Origin: UBA1876 sp964515395
GTDB taxonomy: Bacteria > Synergistota > Synergistia > Synergistales > Thermovirgaceae
Assembly (NCBI GenBank): GCA_964515395.1
Contig: CAZERC010000015.1
Coordinates: 1 to 43,858 of the forward strand
Length of the DNA stretch: 43,858 nt
Direction of reading: 5' to 3'
The notes beneath the pieces were generated by a model that saw nothing but the letters and a program-made list of their open reading frames with translations, had not been told where the DNA came from and did no database searches. The translations under genes and the position numbers were made by a program. How positions within the stretch are numbered: the first letter of the stretch is position 1; each line of letters opens with the position of its first letter. Of the stretch, positions 35,419-43,805 are shown piece by piece.

Positions 35419-36408
35419 TTGAAGAGACAAATTACCATGATTTTGTCGGCGCTTTTGATAGTAGCGCTTTGCGCGGGGATCGTTTCGGCGACTCCGAAAA
35501 AAGTCGTTTTCTCGGATCTTTCCTGGGACAGCATCCAGTTTCACAACAGGGTAATGGCCTTTTTGATGGAAAAAGGCTGGGATTACGAAACGGATTTTCT
35601 TTTCTCTGAAGAGATGCCAGGCTACGTGGCCCTCGAAAGGGGAGACGTCGACGTCATTCTCGAAGTCTGGACGGAAGGTCAGCTGGAGTGGTGGCAAGGA
35701 GCGACGGAATCCGGCAAGGTTCTTGATCTCGGGACTGTCTTTCCCAACGCCCGCTCAGGGTGGTATGTCCCCTACTATGTTGCAGAAGGCGATCCGGAAA
35801 AAGGAATTCCATCAGTCAGGAGCATAGAGGACATCAGGGAGCACTGGATGATATTCAAGAATCCCGAGAACCCCGAAATGGGACGTTTTACCAATGCCCC
35901 GACGGGTTGGGCGGCCCACACGATCAACAAGGACAAGATCAAGGGATACGGCCTCGAGGACAAATTGGAGCCCTTTGATACGGGCTCGGCCACGGCATTG
36001 CGCACGGCCATTGTCACCGCCTATGAACGTCACGAGCCCATAGTCGCCTATTACTGGGAGCCCACTCCACTTCTTGGAGAGCTTGACATGGTTATGATCG
36101 AGGAACCTCCACATGATCCGGAAATCTGGGAGACCACCCATGCCTGCGCCTCTCCCGCCTTTACCGTCGCAAAGGCCGTCAATCCTGACTGGATAAAGGC
36201 AAATGAAGAAGTCCGGGGTCTGATCGAGCGTTATCACATGACTCTGGAAAAGACGAATGAAGCTTTGGCGTGGATGAAAAATAACGGCGACGATGTCGAT
36301 AAAACGGCGGTCTGGTTTTTGAAGGAAAATACCGACTTGTGGCATCAATGGGTTGAGGACGAGGAAAAGATCAAGCGGATCGAGAAAGCCCTTGAAACGG
36401 TGTCGTAG
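35419..36408 (+). CDS. glycine-betaine/quaternary-amine-type substrate-binding protein
   Basis: 329 aa. A signal peptide (KRQITMILSALLIVALCAGIVSA) precedes an OpuAC/ProX-type fold: VVFSDLSWDSIQFHNRVMAFLMEKGW, a lobe with VDVILEVWTEGQLEWW, then GWYVPYYVAE, APTGWAAHTINK and VAYYWEPTPLLGELDMV. The many Trp/Tyr residues fit a cation-pi cage for choline, betaine or similar compounds. The start is a TTG at 35419 with AAGGAGG 9 nt upstream; an in-frame ATG at 35401 overlaps that ribosome site. No permease or ATPase gene is adjacent, and a terminator follows at once, so this is an orphan binding protein whose transporter is elsewhere. Confidence 0.9.
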   Translation: MKRQITMILSALLIVALCAGIVSATPKKVVFSDLSWDSIQFHNRVMAFLMEKGWDYETDFLFSEEMPGYVALERGDVDVILEVWTEGQLEWWQGATESGKVLDLGTVFPNARSGWYVPYYVAEGDPEKGIPSVRSIEDIREHWMIFKNPENPEMGRFTNAPTGWAAHTINKDKIKGYGLEDKLEPFDTGSATALRTAIVTAYERHEPIVAYYWEPTPLLGELDMVMIEEPPHDPEIWETTHACASPAFTVAKAVNPDWIKANEEVRGLIERYHMTLEKTNEALAWMKNNGDDVDKTAVWFLKENTDLWHQWVEDEEKIKRIEKALETVS

Positions 36409-36439
36409 GAAAAAGGTTTGGCAGATTCTTGTATCCCTG

Positions 36440-36464
36440 GGGCCGCCTGAGGCGGCCCTTTTTT
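36440..36464 (+). terminator. terminator after binding-protein gene
   Basis: GGGCCGCC-TGA-GGCGGCCC is a perfect 8-bp stem with a 3-nt loop followed by TTTTTT. The core GGCCGCCTGA..GGCGGCC recurs at 40183-40202. Confidence 0.92.
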
Positions 36465-36608
36465 AATGCTCCAGAATCAGCGGCCTTTCTGCCTGAAGAA
36501 AAGCAGGTATTTTCCTTCGGATCATCGGGGAAATACAATGGCACGGGCTGGGTCTTTGAATTCCAATTATCGACGCGGGTTTCAGTTTCAGGGAAGGGGG
36601 GTGCAAAA

Positions 36609-37790
36609 ATGCATGACGAGATTACACGTCTGAAGGAAGAAGTCTTTAAAGCCATTGAACGGCTTTCGCCGAAGGCGGTCGCCCTGAGCGATCATCTCGC
36701 GGCGAATCCCGAGCCCGGAGGCGAAGAGTTCGACTCCAGTCGGCAACATGTGGATCTTTTGAAAGAGGCTGGTTTCGAGGTCGAGTACCCTTTTGCAGGA
36801 ATCCCGACGGCCTTTCGGGGAAGAAAGGGGAAAGGCCGGCCAAAGGTGGCCCTCCTCGTTGAATATGACGCCTTGCCGGGCATCGGGCACGCTTGTGGGC
36901 ACAATCTCTCGGGCGCCATGTCGACACTTGCAGGGATGGCCCTTGCCTCGGTGTCGGATGAGCTCGATGGCGAAATACAAGTCATTGGCACGCCTGCCGA
37001 AGAGACCAACGGGGCCAAGGTCGCCATGTCGGAAAAGGGTGTTTTCGACGATCTCGACCTGGCACTCATGCTTCATTGTGGAGGCTGCCTGTCCTTTGTC
37101 CGTTACGAGAGCCTTGCCGTGGATGCGCTGGAATTCATCTTCAACGGAAAGGCCTCCCATGCCTCCGCTTCGCCCTGGATGGGGCGAAACGCCCTCAACG
37201 GCGTTCAGCTTTTCTTCCACGCCGTTGACATGCTCCGGCAGCATCTCCCGCCCGAAGTCAGGATGCACGGTATCATCACGTCGGGGGGAGAAGCTGCGAA
37301 TATCGTTCCCGAAAGGGCCGCGGCAAAGTTCTACTTCCGCGCTCCGAAGCGGAACATGGTGGATGAGGTCGTCAAAAAAGCGAAAAATTGCGCCAGGGGT
37401 GCGGCTATGGCCACGGAAACGGATGTTCGGTGGGAGACGGCGGAGATCAGTTTTGAAGAAATGAAATTCAACAGGCCCGCCGAGAAGGCAATGGAGACAA
37501 TCATGAAAGACCTCGGCGTCAGTCTTTCCGAGTGCCCGGGCCCCCAGGGATCTTCCGACATCGGCAATGTCAGCAAGCGATGTCCCGCACTGCAGCCGGT
37601 TTTTGCCATTACAAAGAAGCCTCTCGAACTCCATACACGGGAATTTGCCGAGGCGACGACGTCCCCGAAAGCACACCAGGCCCTCCTCACCGGTGCGAAA
37701 ATCCTTGCGGTCATGACCCTGTCCATGATGACCGACGACGAACTCAGGGAGGCGATAAATGAGGAGCACGGGAAGTCGGCACAGGTCTGA
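36609..37790 (+). CDS. M20-family amidohydrolase (AbgB/ACY1L2-like)
   Basis: 393 aa. Metal-site motifs are VEYDALPGIGHACGHNLSG (CGHN at 96-99) and IGTPAEETNGAKVAM (Glu-Glu 131-132). The dimerisation domain has GKASHASASPWMGRNALNGV, and the C-terminal part has GPQGSSDIGNVSKRCPALQP. The CGHN variant and SSDIGNVS motif are typical of the AbgB/ACY1L2 branch, which cleaves p-aminobenzoyl-glutamate or dipeptide-like amides, rather than the hippurate hydrolase branch seen at 6866. ATG 36609 follows AAGGGGGG by about 7 nt. It begins 200 nt after the binding-protein gene, behind a terminator, so it is probably transcribed on its own. Confidence 0.86.
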   Translation: MHDEITRLKEEVFKAIERLSPKAVALSDHLAANPEPGGEEFDSSRQHVDLLKEAGFEVEYPFAGIPTAFRGRKGKGRPKVALLVEYDALPGIGHACGHNLSGAMSTLAGMALASVSDELDGEIQVIGTPAEETNGAKVAMSEKGVFDDLDLALMLHCGGCLSFVRYESLAVDALEFIFNGKASHASASPWMGRNALNGVQLFFHAVDMLRQHLPPEVRMHGIITSGGEAANIVPERAAAKFYFRAPKRNMVDEVVKKAKNCARGAAMATETDVRWETAEISFEEMKFNRPAEKAMETIMKDLGVSLSECPGPQGSSDIGNVSKRCPALQPVFAITKKPLELHTREFAEATTSPKAHQALLTGAKILAVMTLSMMTDDELREAINEEHGKSAQV

Positions 37791-37947
37791 AAAAGGCCGT
37801 TCCGGTTTTCCGGCGATCTCCTGGATTAGGGGGAATAGGCGGATTGCCTGGAAATGTTCTAGAATAGGAGTCGATGCCGGTTAGGTAATCAAGCAAAGCA
37901 ACAGCATGCATACGGAATAATCAGCGCGAGAGAAGTGAGGGACTGCA

Positions 37948-39327
37948 ATGGCCGGGAAAGGGAACAAAGCCCGCGGAACGGGTCTGGGGAAAGTCCCTGC
38001 GATTTTTTACGAAAACTTTTTCGAGGAATCGCCCGAAGCTATCGTCATAGAAGACCTAAACGGGCGTGTGCTACAGGCAAACTCCAGTTTTTGCGAGATG
38101 TTCGGCTACGATCGCGAAGAGGTCATGGGCCGTGTACTGGAGGATCTCGTCACAGCCGATCGCGACACCTTCGAAGAGGCTTCACGCATTTTGAAAAACG
38201 CTGCAGGCAGGCAACGATTAACGCTTGAGACGGTCCGCCACCGGAAGGACGGGACCCCCTTGCAGGTCCTTCTTTTCGGCATCCCCATCATCGCCGATGG
38301 TGAAATGACGGCGATGTATGCCATCTATTACGATATCTCCACCCGCAAACAGGCCGAAGAAGCCCTGAGAAAGAGCGAGTCCGTGCTGAGGCTTGCGGGC
38401 CATCTGGCCCACCTTGGAGGCTGGAGCGTCGACCTTCGAAAAAACCGTGTCTACTGGTCCGATGAAGTGGCGGCCATCCATGACATGCCGGCGGGGTATT
38501 CGCCCACCGTGGATGAAGGCATGGCCTTCTATGCCCCGGAATACAGGGGGGAAATCGCCCGGGTCTTTGAACAGTGCGCGAAGGGAGGCATCCCCTATGA
38601 TGAGGAAATGCCGATCATCACCGGAAAGGGCAGAAGAGTCTGGGTAAGAACCGCCGGCGTTCCCGAGCGGGATTCCTCGGGCCGTATTGTCCGGGTTTTG
38701 GGGTGCTTTCAGGACATCACGGCGAGAAAACAATCGGAACAGGAACTTCGCGAGGCCCTTGAAAGGTTGATCGGCGTTCTCGCGGAGCTTGTGGAGCGTC
38801 GCGATCCTTACACGGCCGGACATCAGAGAAGGGTGTCCGAACTCTCCAGGGCGATTGCCCTCGAGCTGGGTTTCGAAGAGGAAAACGCCGAGCGGGTCGC
38901 CATGGCGGGAGCCATCCATGACATCGGCAAGATATCCGTTCCCGCCGAGGTGTTGAGCCGTCCCGGGAAACTTTCTCCCATTGAGATGGAACTGGTCAGG
39001 CAACACCCGCAGCAGGGGTACGAGATCCTCAAGGATGTGCAGACCAGCTGGCCGCTGGCCGAAATTGTTCACCAGCACCACGAGCGCCCTGACGGGTCGG
39101 GCTACCCGAGGGGATTGAAGGGCGGAGAAATCCTTCTCGAGGCACGTATTCTCGGTGTTGCCGACGTGGTCGAGGCCATGGCGTCCTACCGTCCATACCG
39201 GCCGTCACTGGGCATTGACGCCGCCCTGGAGGAAATCGAAAGCAAAAAGGGCCTTCTCTATGACCCGGAGGTCGTGGATGCCTGTTCGAGGCTCTTCAGG
39301 GAAAAAGGATTTGTCTTCGATGGGTAG
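37948..39327 (+). CDS. PAS-PAS-HD-GYP c-di-GMP phosphodiesterase
   Basis: 459 aa, no membrane helix. The first PAS domain (about 22-135: EESPEAIVIEDLNGRVLQAN... AIYYDISTRKQAE) and the second PAS domain with PAC (about 145-270: GHLAHLGGWSVDLRKNRVYW... RVLGCFQDITARKQSE) precede an HD-GYP domain. That domain has RDPYTAGHQRRVSELS, AGAIHDIGKISVPAE (His324-Asp325), HHERPDGSGYPRGLKG (GYP 385-387) and ARILGVADVVEAM. All metal and signature residues are intact, so hydrolysis of c-di-GMP is expected, opposing the cyclase at 9982. GTGAGGG lies about 9 nt before the ATG. The 157 nt upstream (37791-37947) show no clear promoter. Confidence 0.93.
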   Translation: MAGKGNKARGTGLGKVPAIFYENFFEESPEAIVIEDLNGRVLQANSSFCEMFGYDREEVMGRVLEDLVTADRDTFEEASRILKNAAGRQRLTLETVRHRKDGTPLQVLLFGIPIIADGEMTAMYAIYYDISTRKQAEEALRKSESVLRLAGHLAHLGGWSVDLRKNRVYWSDEVAAIHDMPAGYSPTVDEGMAFYAPEYRGEIARVFEQCAKGGIPYDEEMPIITGKGRRVWVRTAGVPERDSSGRIVRVLGCFQDITARKQSEQELREALERLIGVLAELVERRDPYTAGHQRRVSELSRAIALELGFEEENAERVAMAGAIHDIGKISVPAEVLSRPGKLSPIEMELVRQHPQQGYEILKDVQTSWPLAEIVHQHHERPDGSGYPRGLKGGEILLEARILGVADVVEAMASYRPYRPSLGIDAALEEIESKKGLLYDPEVVDACSRLFREKGFVFDG

Positions 39328-39375
39328 AATCCATTCCGGAGTTTGCAGAAAGCCGATCAAGAAAGAGGGGTATCC

Positions 39376-40149
39376 ATGACGAACAGGATGAAGGAAAAGC
39401 TTGCCCGGGGAAAGGTCGTGGTCGGGCCCTTCGTGGGACTGAACTGCCCGGACCTGGTGGAGATCATGGGGCTTGCGGGCTTCGATTTTTGCGTGATCGA
39501 CACGGAACACGGGCCCATGAATCCCGAGTCGATCCAGCACATGATCCGAACGGCGGAACTGTCGGGCATGACGCCTGTGGTCAGGGTCACCGAGGCGAAA
39601 CCGACGGATATACTTCGTGTGCTGGATGTGGGAGCCCAGGCGGTCCACGTACCCCAGGTGAATGACCGGCAGACGGCCGAGATGGTGGCGAAGGCCGCAC
39701 GGTATCACCCCGAAGGTATGCGCGGCGTTGCCGTGCCGCGGGCTCTGGACTATGGCCTCAGCCCTCTCGACAAAGCGCTCGAGGAAGCGAACCGAAAGAA
39801 CATGGTCATTGCCCACTGTGAGAACATTGCCGGGCTCGGGCGGCTTGAAGAGATTGCCGCCACAGAGGGAATCGACATGATCTTTGTGGGACCCTACGAC
39901 CTCTCGCAATCTTTAGGTGTTCCGGGACAGATCATGCACCCCGACATGAAAGAAGCCGTCGCAAAAGCCCTTTCCATAACGACAAAAGCAGGCAAGCCGG
40001 CAGGCGTTTTCGTGACATCCGTCGAGGAAGCCCTGCAGCGCATCGACGAAGGTTTCCGCTATATCGCCTACAGCATGGACAGCCTGATTTTCGGCCTTGC
40101 CTGCAAAGACCAGATGGGACGGATAAGGGACGTCGTCGGAAAGAGGTAG
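39376..40149 (+). CDS. HpcH/HpaI-family aldolase/lyase
   Basis: 257 aa, the usual length. A cytosolic class II aldolase-type TIM barrel cleaving or forming 2-keto-acid aldols. Landmarks are GFDFCVIDTEHGPMNPESIQHMIR, VRVTEAKPTDILRVLDVGAQAVHVPQV, RGVAVPRA, and the metal ligands in IAHCENIAGL (Glu) and IFVGPYDLSQSLGVPG (Asp). The exact substrate (2,4-dihydroxyhept-2-enedioate, 2-keto-3-deoxy-rhamnonate or other) cannot be told, and no aromatic catabolic genes surround it. ATG 39376 has GAGGGG 7 nt upstream; 39343 is a less likely start. The 48-nt distance from the HD-GYP gene permits co-transcription. Confidence 0.9.
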   Translation: MTNRMKEKLARGKVVVGPFVGLNCPDLVEIMGLAGFDFCVIDTEHGPMNPESIQHMIRTAELSGMTPVVRVTEAKPTDILRVLDVGAQAVHVPQVNDRQTAEMVAKAARYHPEGMRGVAVPRALDYGLSPLDKALEEANRKNMVIAHCENIAGLGRLEEIAATEGIDMIFVGPYDLSQSLGVPGQIMHPDMKEAVAKALSITTKAGKPAGVFVTSVEEALQRIDEGFRYIAYSMDSLIFGLACKDQMGRIRDVVGKR

Positions 40150-40173
40150 AACTGCCTGAAAACGTGCGGGATA

Positions 40174-40213
40174 AACGAATGGGGGGCCGCCTGAAGGCGG
40201 CCCCCCATTCGTT
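40174..40213. terminator. bidirectional terminator between aldolase and nrdJ
   Basis: AACGAATGGGGGGCCGCC and GGCGGCCCCCCATTCGTT form a perfect 18-bp stem with a TGAA loop, lying between the convergent stops of the aldolase (40149) and nrdJ (40260). The stem is self-symmetric so it serves either direction; the T-run is short on both sides. Confidence 0.85.
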
Positions 40214-40259
40214 CGTCCTGTGGCGGTTTTTTGCATTTCCCGGCGAAGCCGGCGGCCTG

Positions 40260-43200
40260 CTAGCACCTCGAGAACCCGCAGGCGGTGCAGGTGATGCAGC
40301 CTTCCATGCGGGTCATGGAGGCGCCGCAGACGGGGCACATGTCCGTTTCCTCCATGCTTTCCATGACTTCCTTCTCTTCCATGTCGAGGTACCCCAGGTG
40401 CGTCAGCCCGAAGGCGATGGCGTCGGGCACGGACATGATGACGCTGTCCTCGTGCCAGACGGGCTGCGAGCCGCCGATGCCCTTCATCTGCTTGATGATG
40501 TGGTGGATCCTGACCCCGCTCCGCAAAGCCAGGGAGATCATTCGGCCGATGGCTTCCGTGAAGGCCATGGTTTCATGTCCGGATTTGCCCATGGTGGTGA
40601 ACACCTCGATAGGCCGTCCGTTGACCTCGTTGACGGTGAGGTAGAGATTCCCGTAACTGGTCGGGATCTTGGCCGTTTTCCCCGTCAGAACGAAGGGGCG
40701 CTCGATGGGCTTGGGCCCTTCCGTACCCTGGGGGATGGGAAGCTTCTGCTGCACAGGGCGCTCCGTGTAAAGCACCTGCTCGGAGCGGCAGCCGTCCCGG
40801 AAAACGGTGATGCCCTTGCATCCCGTTTCCCAGGCGAGGAGGTAGGCTTTCCTCACATCATCCACGGTGGCCTTGTTGGGCAGGTTGATGGTCTTGCTGA
40901 CGGCGTTGTCGACGGCTTTCTGGAAAGCCGCCTGCATGCGGACATGCCACTGTGGCGCAATGTCGTGGGCCGTCTTGAAGACCCTGTCGATGGTTTCCTG
41001 GTCGAGTTCATCTTCCAGGGCCTGCTCGTAGTAGGGATTGACGTAGGTAAAGCGTTTGCCTTCCAGGACTTCCTTGGTGAACTCCAGGGCGAAGACGGGC
41101 TCGATGCCCGAGGAGCAGTCGGCGATCATGGAGATGGACCCCGTGGGGGCGATGGTGGTGATTGTGGCGTTTCGCAGTCCCGTGCCGCGGTCGGCGGGGT
41201 AGGCTCCCCTGACTTTCGCAAGTTCCCGGCTTTCCCCGCGTCCCGTTTCGGTGATGAAGGACATGACTTTTTCGGCGAGTTCGAGGGCTTCTTGCGAATC
41301 GTAGGGTATCCGGAGCTGAAAGAGCAGGTCCGCCCAGCCCATGATCCCGAGGCCGATCTTGCGGGTTTTCATCACCGTTTCCTCGATCTGGGGAAGGGGG
41401 TATTCGTTCACGTCGATGACGTTGTCCAGGAACCGGACCGCCAGCCTGGTCGTTTCCGCAAGTCTCTCCCAGTCAATCCCGCTTTCGGCGACCATGTTCG
41501 AGAGGTTGATGCTTCCGAGGTTGCAAGCCTCATAAGGAAGCAGGGGCTGCTCGCCGCAGTTGTGAACCACGACGCCGTTGGCGTCGAAAGCGTTTACGCC
41601 GGGAACCTGCACGTCGTAAACCTCTTTCGTCCCCGCTGGCGTTACGGACTTCACCGTGGCCGTGAAGCGTTCACGGTTGGGCGTCCTGTTGTATGCCGCC
41701 AGAAGCGAAAGGAGCCTGGCGTTCTTGGCCGAGTCACAGAAGCCGATTCGTTCGGCGAAGACCCGGACGTTGTCCCTGGATATGACAAGTTCATGCTGCG
41801 GCCGGGTCCGGTAGGATCCGGTTCCGTTCTTGCCGTCGGGAAGTTGTGTGGTTTTCGACGGCCGCCTGTTTTCATAGATGACGCCGGCGATTCCGAAGCG
41901 GGCGAGCATCCTCTGGACGGCCTGCAGCCTGTCGAGGTCGCTTTGCGCAAGGCGGATGGAAACGCCCTTTTGCCGGGAACCCTGGACGGAGCCGTCGGCG
42001 TCGAAGAGTCCCTGCAGGAAGCCGCGGGCGAACTGCGAGGACGTCCTGGTTTCCAGACAGGGTGTGATGACCTTGTCGCCGGGCTTCATGCCCAGTGAGA
42101 AGGCGAGTTCCCGAAGGGATGCGAGGCTCATGCGGTATTCATTTCTTCCCGAAACGTTCCACCAGCCCCGGAAATCACTCCTGTGGGGCATGGACTCGGC
42201 GGCCTCGAGAGCCCGCTCCATGATGGCTTCCGTCCCGTCTCCGCAGGCTTTTTCATGAGGCCAGACGGAAAGGACGGCCTTGTCGGACTTGAGTGTTCCG
42301 TCTCCTGCCAGAAGTCCCGTCAGGTAGCCCTCTTTTTCTCCGTACAGGCCGTCCCAGCCGGCGAAATTCCTGTGGTCGTGCAACATGATCTCGTCCCCGG
42401 GCTTGAGGTCACAGGCATTGGTCCATTCTTTTTCCACGGTGTACCGCGTCTTCTTTGTGACCCGCAGAACCGGGTGGTCCCCCGTAGACCGGAAGGAATA
42501 CCCTTCCCTGGTTGTGACAGAAAACAACGGTTTCTCTCCCGTCCTGAAGAAACCCTCTTCGGTGGTTTCGAAAGGTTTTCCGTCGATGATGAGGGTGACT
42601 TTCCTGCCGATGAGGTCCCTGACCAGGCGTGGGCCGGAGTCGGTCATGACAAAGGTGTCGGCCGGAACGCAGGGGTTGGTCGCATCGATGCGGCCGAGGT
42701 GGGGCGTCGGGTTCGTCTCCTCGATCCTGTCGAGGAAAAGCATGCCCGGGTCGCCCGTCTTCCATGCCATTTCGCAGATGAGGTCGAAGAGGTCTTTCGC
42801 CTTCACAGTCTTGATGATCTCCCCGTCCCGGGGGTTTACCAGGTCCCAGTTCTCATCGTTTGTCACAGCCTGCATGAAAGCTTCCGTGGCCCCTATGGAG
42901 ATGTTGAAGTTCTTGAGTTTCCCTTCTTCCGTCTTGGCCCTGATGAAATTGAAGACGTCGGGGTGATCGGCGTTGAGGATCCCCATGTTGGCTCCTCGCC
43001 GCATGCCGCCCTGCATGACCACTTCCGTTGCCTGGTCGAACATGCTCATGAAGGAGATCGGGCCCGAGGCCACGCCGTTGGTGCTCGAGACGATGTCCCC
43101 GCCGGGGCGGAGTTTGCTGAAGTTGTACCCCGTGCCTCCTCCAGACTTGTGGATGAGGGCCATGTATTTGAGGGCATCGAAAATGCCCTCCATGCTGTCT

Positions 43201-43502
43201 TCCACGGGGAGCACGAAACAGGCGGCGAGCTGCCCCCCCTTGCGCCCCGCGTTCATGAGGGTGGGGCTGTTTGGCAGAAAATCCAGGCGGGTCATCATGT
43301 CGCGGAAGGCCGTTACCAATGGATCGTCGGGACCAGCTCCTTCCGCCCCCGCAACGGCTGAAGCGACACGTTGGAACATTTCCTCCGGTGTTTCGATGAG
43401 TTTTCCTGTCTTGTCCTTGACGAGGTACCGTTCCCGCAGGACTCTCAGGGAATTGTCCGAGAGAGATGCAGCGGTTTTCCCGGTTCGCCCGGTGTTCTGC
43501 AT
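40260..43502 (-). CDS. nrdJ: B12-dependent class II ribonucleotide reductase with intein
   Basis: 1,080 aa as encoded; about 709 aa after removal of a 371-aa intein. Adenosylcobalamin-dependent reduction of ribonucleotides. Seen: FLPNSPTLMNAG, GGGTGYNFSKLRP, GGMRRGANMGIL, NISIGATEAFM, then TNP|CGEQPLLPYEACNLGSINL, TIAPTGSISMIADCSSGIEP and the C-terminal cysteine cluster CPVCGASM...CITCTACGFSRC (metal or thiol relay). The intein is inserted directly before the catalytic cysteine of CGEQ, so no activity is possible before splicing. ATG 43502 is preferred (AAGGAG about 11 nt upstream); 43529 in frame has no ribosome site. NrdR-like boxes lie upstream. Confidence 0.95.
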   Translation of the reverse strand: MQNTGRTGKTAASLSDNSLRVLRERYLVKDKTGKLIETPEEMFQRVASAVAGAEGAGPDDPLVTAFRDMMTRLDFLPNSPTLMNAGRKGGQLAACFVLPVEDSMEGIFDALKYMALIHKSGGGTGYNFSKLRPGGDIVSSTNGVASGPISFMSMFDQATEVVMQGGMRRGANMGILNADHPDVFNFIRAKTEEGKLKNFNISIGATEAFMQAVTNDENWDLVNPRDGEIIKTVKAKDLFDLICEMAWKTGDPGMLFLDRIEETNPTPHLGRIDATNPCVPADTFVMTDSGPRLVRDLIGRKVTLIIDGKPFETTEEGFFRTGEKPLFSVTTREGYSFRSTGDHPVLRVTKKTRYTVEKEWTNACDLKPGDEIMLHDHRNFAGWDGLYGEKEGYLTGLLAGDGTLKSDKAVLSVWPHEKACGDGTEAIMERALEAAESMPHRSDFRGWWNVSGRNEYRMSLASLRELAFSLGMKPGDKVITPCLETRTSSQFARGFLQGLFDADGSVQGSRQKGVSIRLAQSDLDRLQAVQRMLARFGIAGVIYENRRPSKTTQLPDGKNGTGSYRTRPQHELVISRDNVRVFAERIGFCDSAKNARLLSLLAAYNRTPNRERFTATVKSVTPAGTKEVYDVQVPGVNAFDANGVVVHNCGEQPLLPYEACNLGSINLSNMVAESGIDWERLAETTRLAVRFLDNVIDVNEYPLPQIEETVMKTRKIGLGIMGWADLLFQLRIPYDSQEALELAEKVMSFITETGRGESRELAKVRGAYPADRGTGLRNATITTIAPTGSISMIADCSSGIEPVFALEFTKEVLEGKRFTYVNPYYEQALEDELDQETIDRVFKTAHDIAPQWHVRMQAAFQKAVDNAVSKTINLPNKATVDDVRKAYLLAWETGCKGITVFRDGCRSEQVLYTERPVQQKLPIPQGTEGPKPIERPFVLTGKTAKIPTSYGNLYLTVNEVNGRPIEVFTTMGKSGHETMAFTEAIGRMISLALRSGVRIHHIIKQMKGIGGSQPVWHEDSVIMSVPDAIAFGLTHLGYLDMEEKEVMESMEETDMCPVCGASMTRMEGCITCTACGFSRC
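41559..42671 (-). mobile_element. 371-aa LAGLIDADG intein in NrdJ
   Basis: The intein begins with Cys (CVPADTFVMTDSGP, block A), has the block-B motif TGDHPVLRV, and ends VYDVQVPGVNAFDANGVVVHN, with His-Asn at the C-terminal splice point and Cys as the +1 extein residue. Two homing-endonuclease motifs, YLTGLLAGDGTLKS and FLQGLFDADGSVQG, both keep their acidic residue, so the endonuclease may be active. The site is the recurrent N-P|C-G-E position of reductases. Both splice nucleophiles and the terminal Asn are intact, so splicing is expected. Confidence 0.95.
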
Positions 43503-43530
43503 GATGAGACCGCTCCTTTTCTTACACATT

Positions 43531-43580
43531 TCACTATATATGTGGTAACAGAGTTTAGAATAATACTAGATATATGGTGT
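43531..43580 (-). promoter_or_regulatory. candidate NrdR boxes upstream of nrdJ
   Basis: Two palindromic ATATAT-centred sequences, TCACTATATATGTGGT (43531-43546) and ACTAGATATATGGTGT (43565-43580), each match about 12 of 16 positions of the NrdR consensus acaCwAtATaTwGtgt as I remember it. Start-to-start distance is 34 bp, or 32 bp if the first is read two bases to the right with a weaker match. They lie 29-78 nt before the nrdJ ATG. The remaining stretch 43581-43805 toward fhs shows only very short frames. Confidence 0.55.
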
Positions 43581-43805
43581 GTCCAGAGCAGCAGGACCCG
43601 GAATTCCAACCTTTCCGGAACGTGTCGGGGAACCTCGGAAGCTCCCGTCCGGTGTTCCCTGAAAGCCGAAGACGGGCCGTGGTCGCAAGTCCCATCTAGT
43701 GATAATATGATCATCGTCCATGGGTTCGCGAAAGGACCCCGAGTTTTTGAAAGGCTATAACACCATGTCAAATCTGCTGAACTTCGTCAAGGGAGAGTGA
43801 AAGTC

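Noticed and set aside
40164..42098. 644-codon plus-strand open frame opposite nrdJ
   Set aside because: Antisense shadow of the conserved reductase and its intein; no ribosome site or recognisable motif.
43581..43805. Riboswitch (e.g. THF type) before fhs
   Set aside because: I could not match the conserved core of a known folate or other riboswitch; only irregular short hairpins and very short frames are visible.
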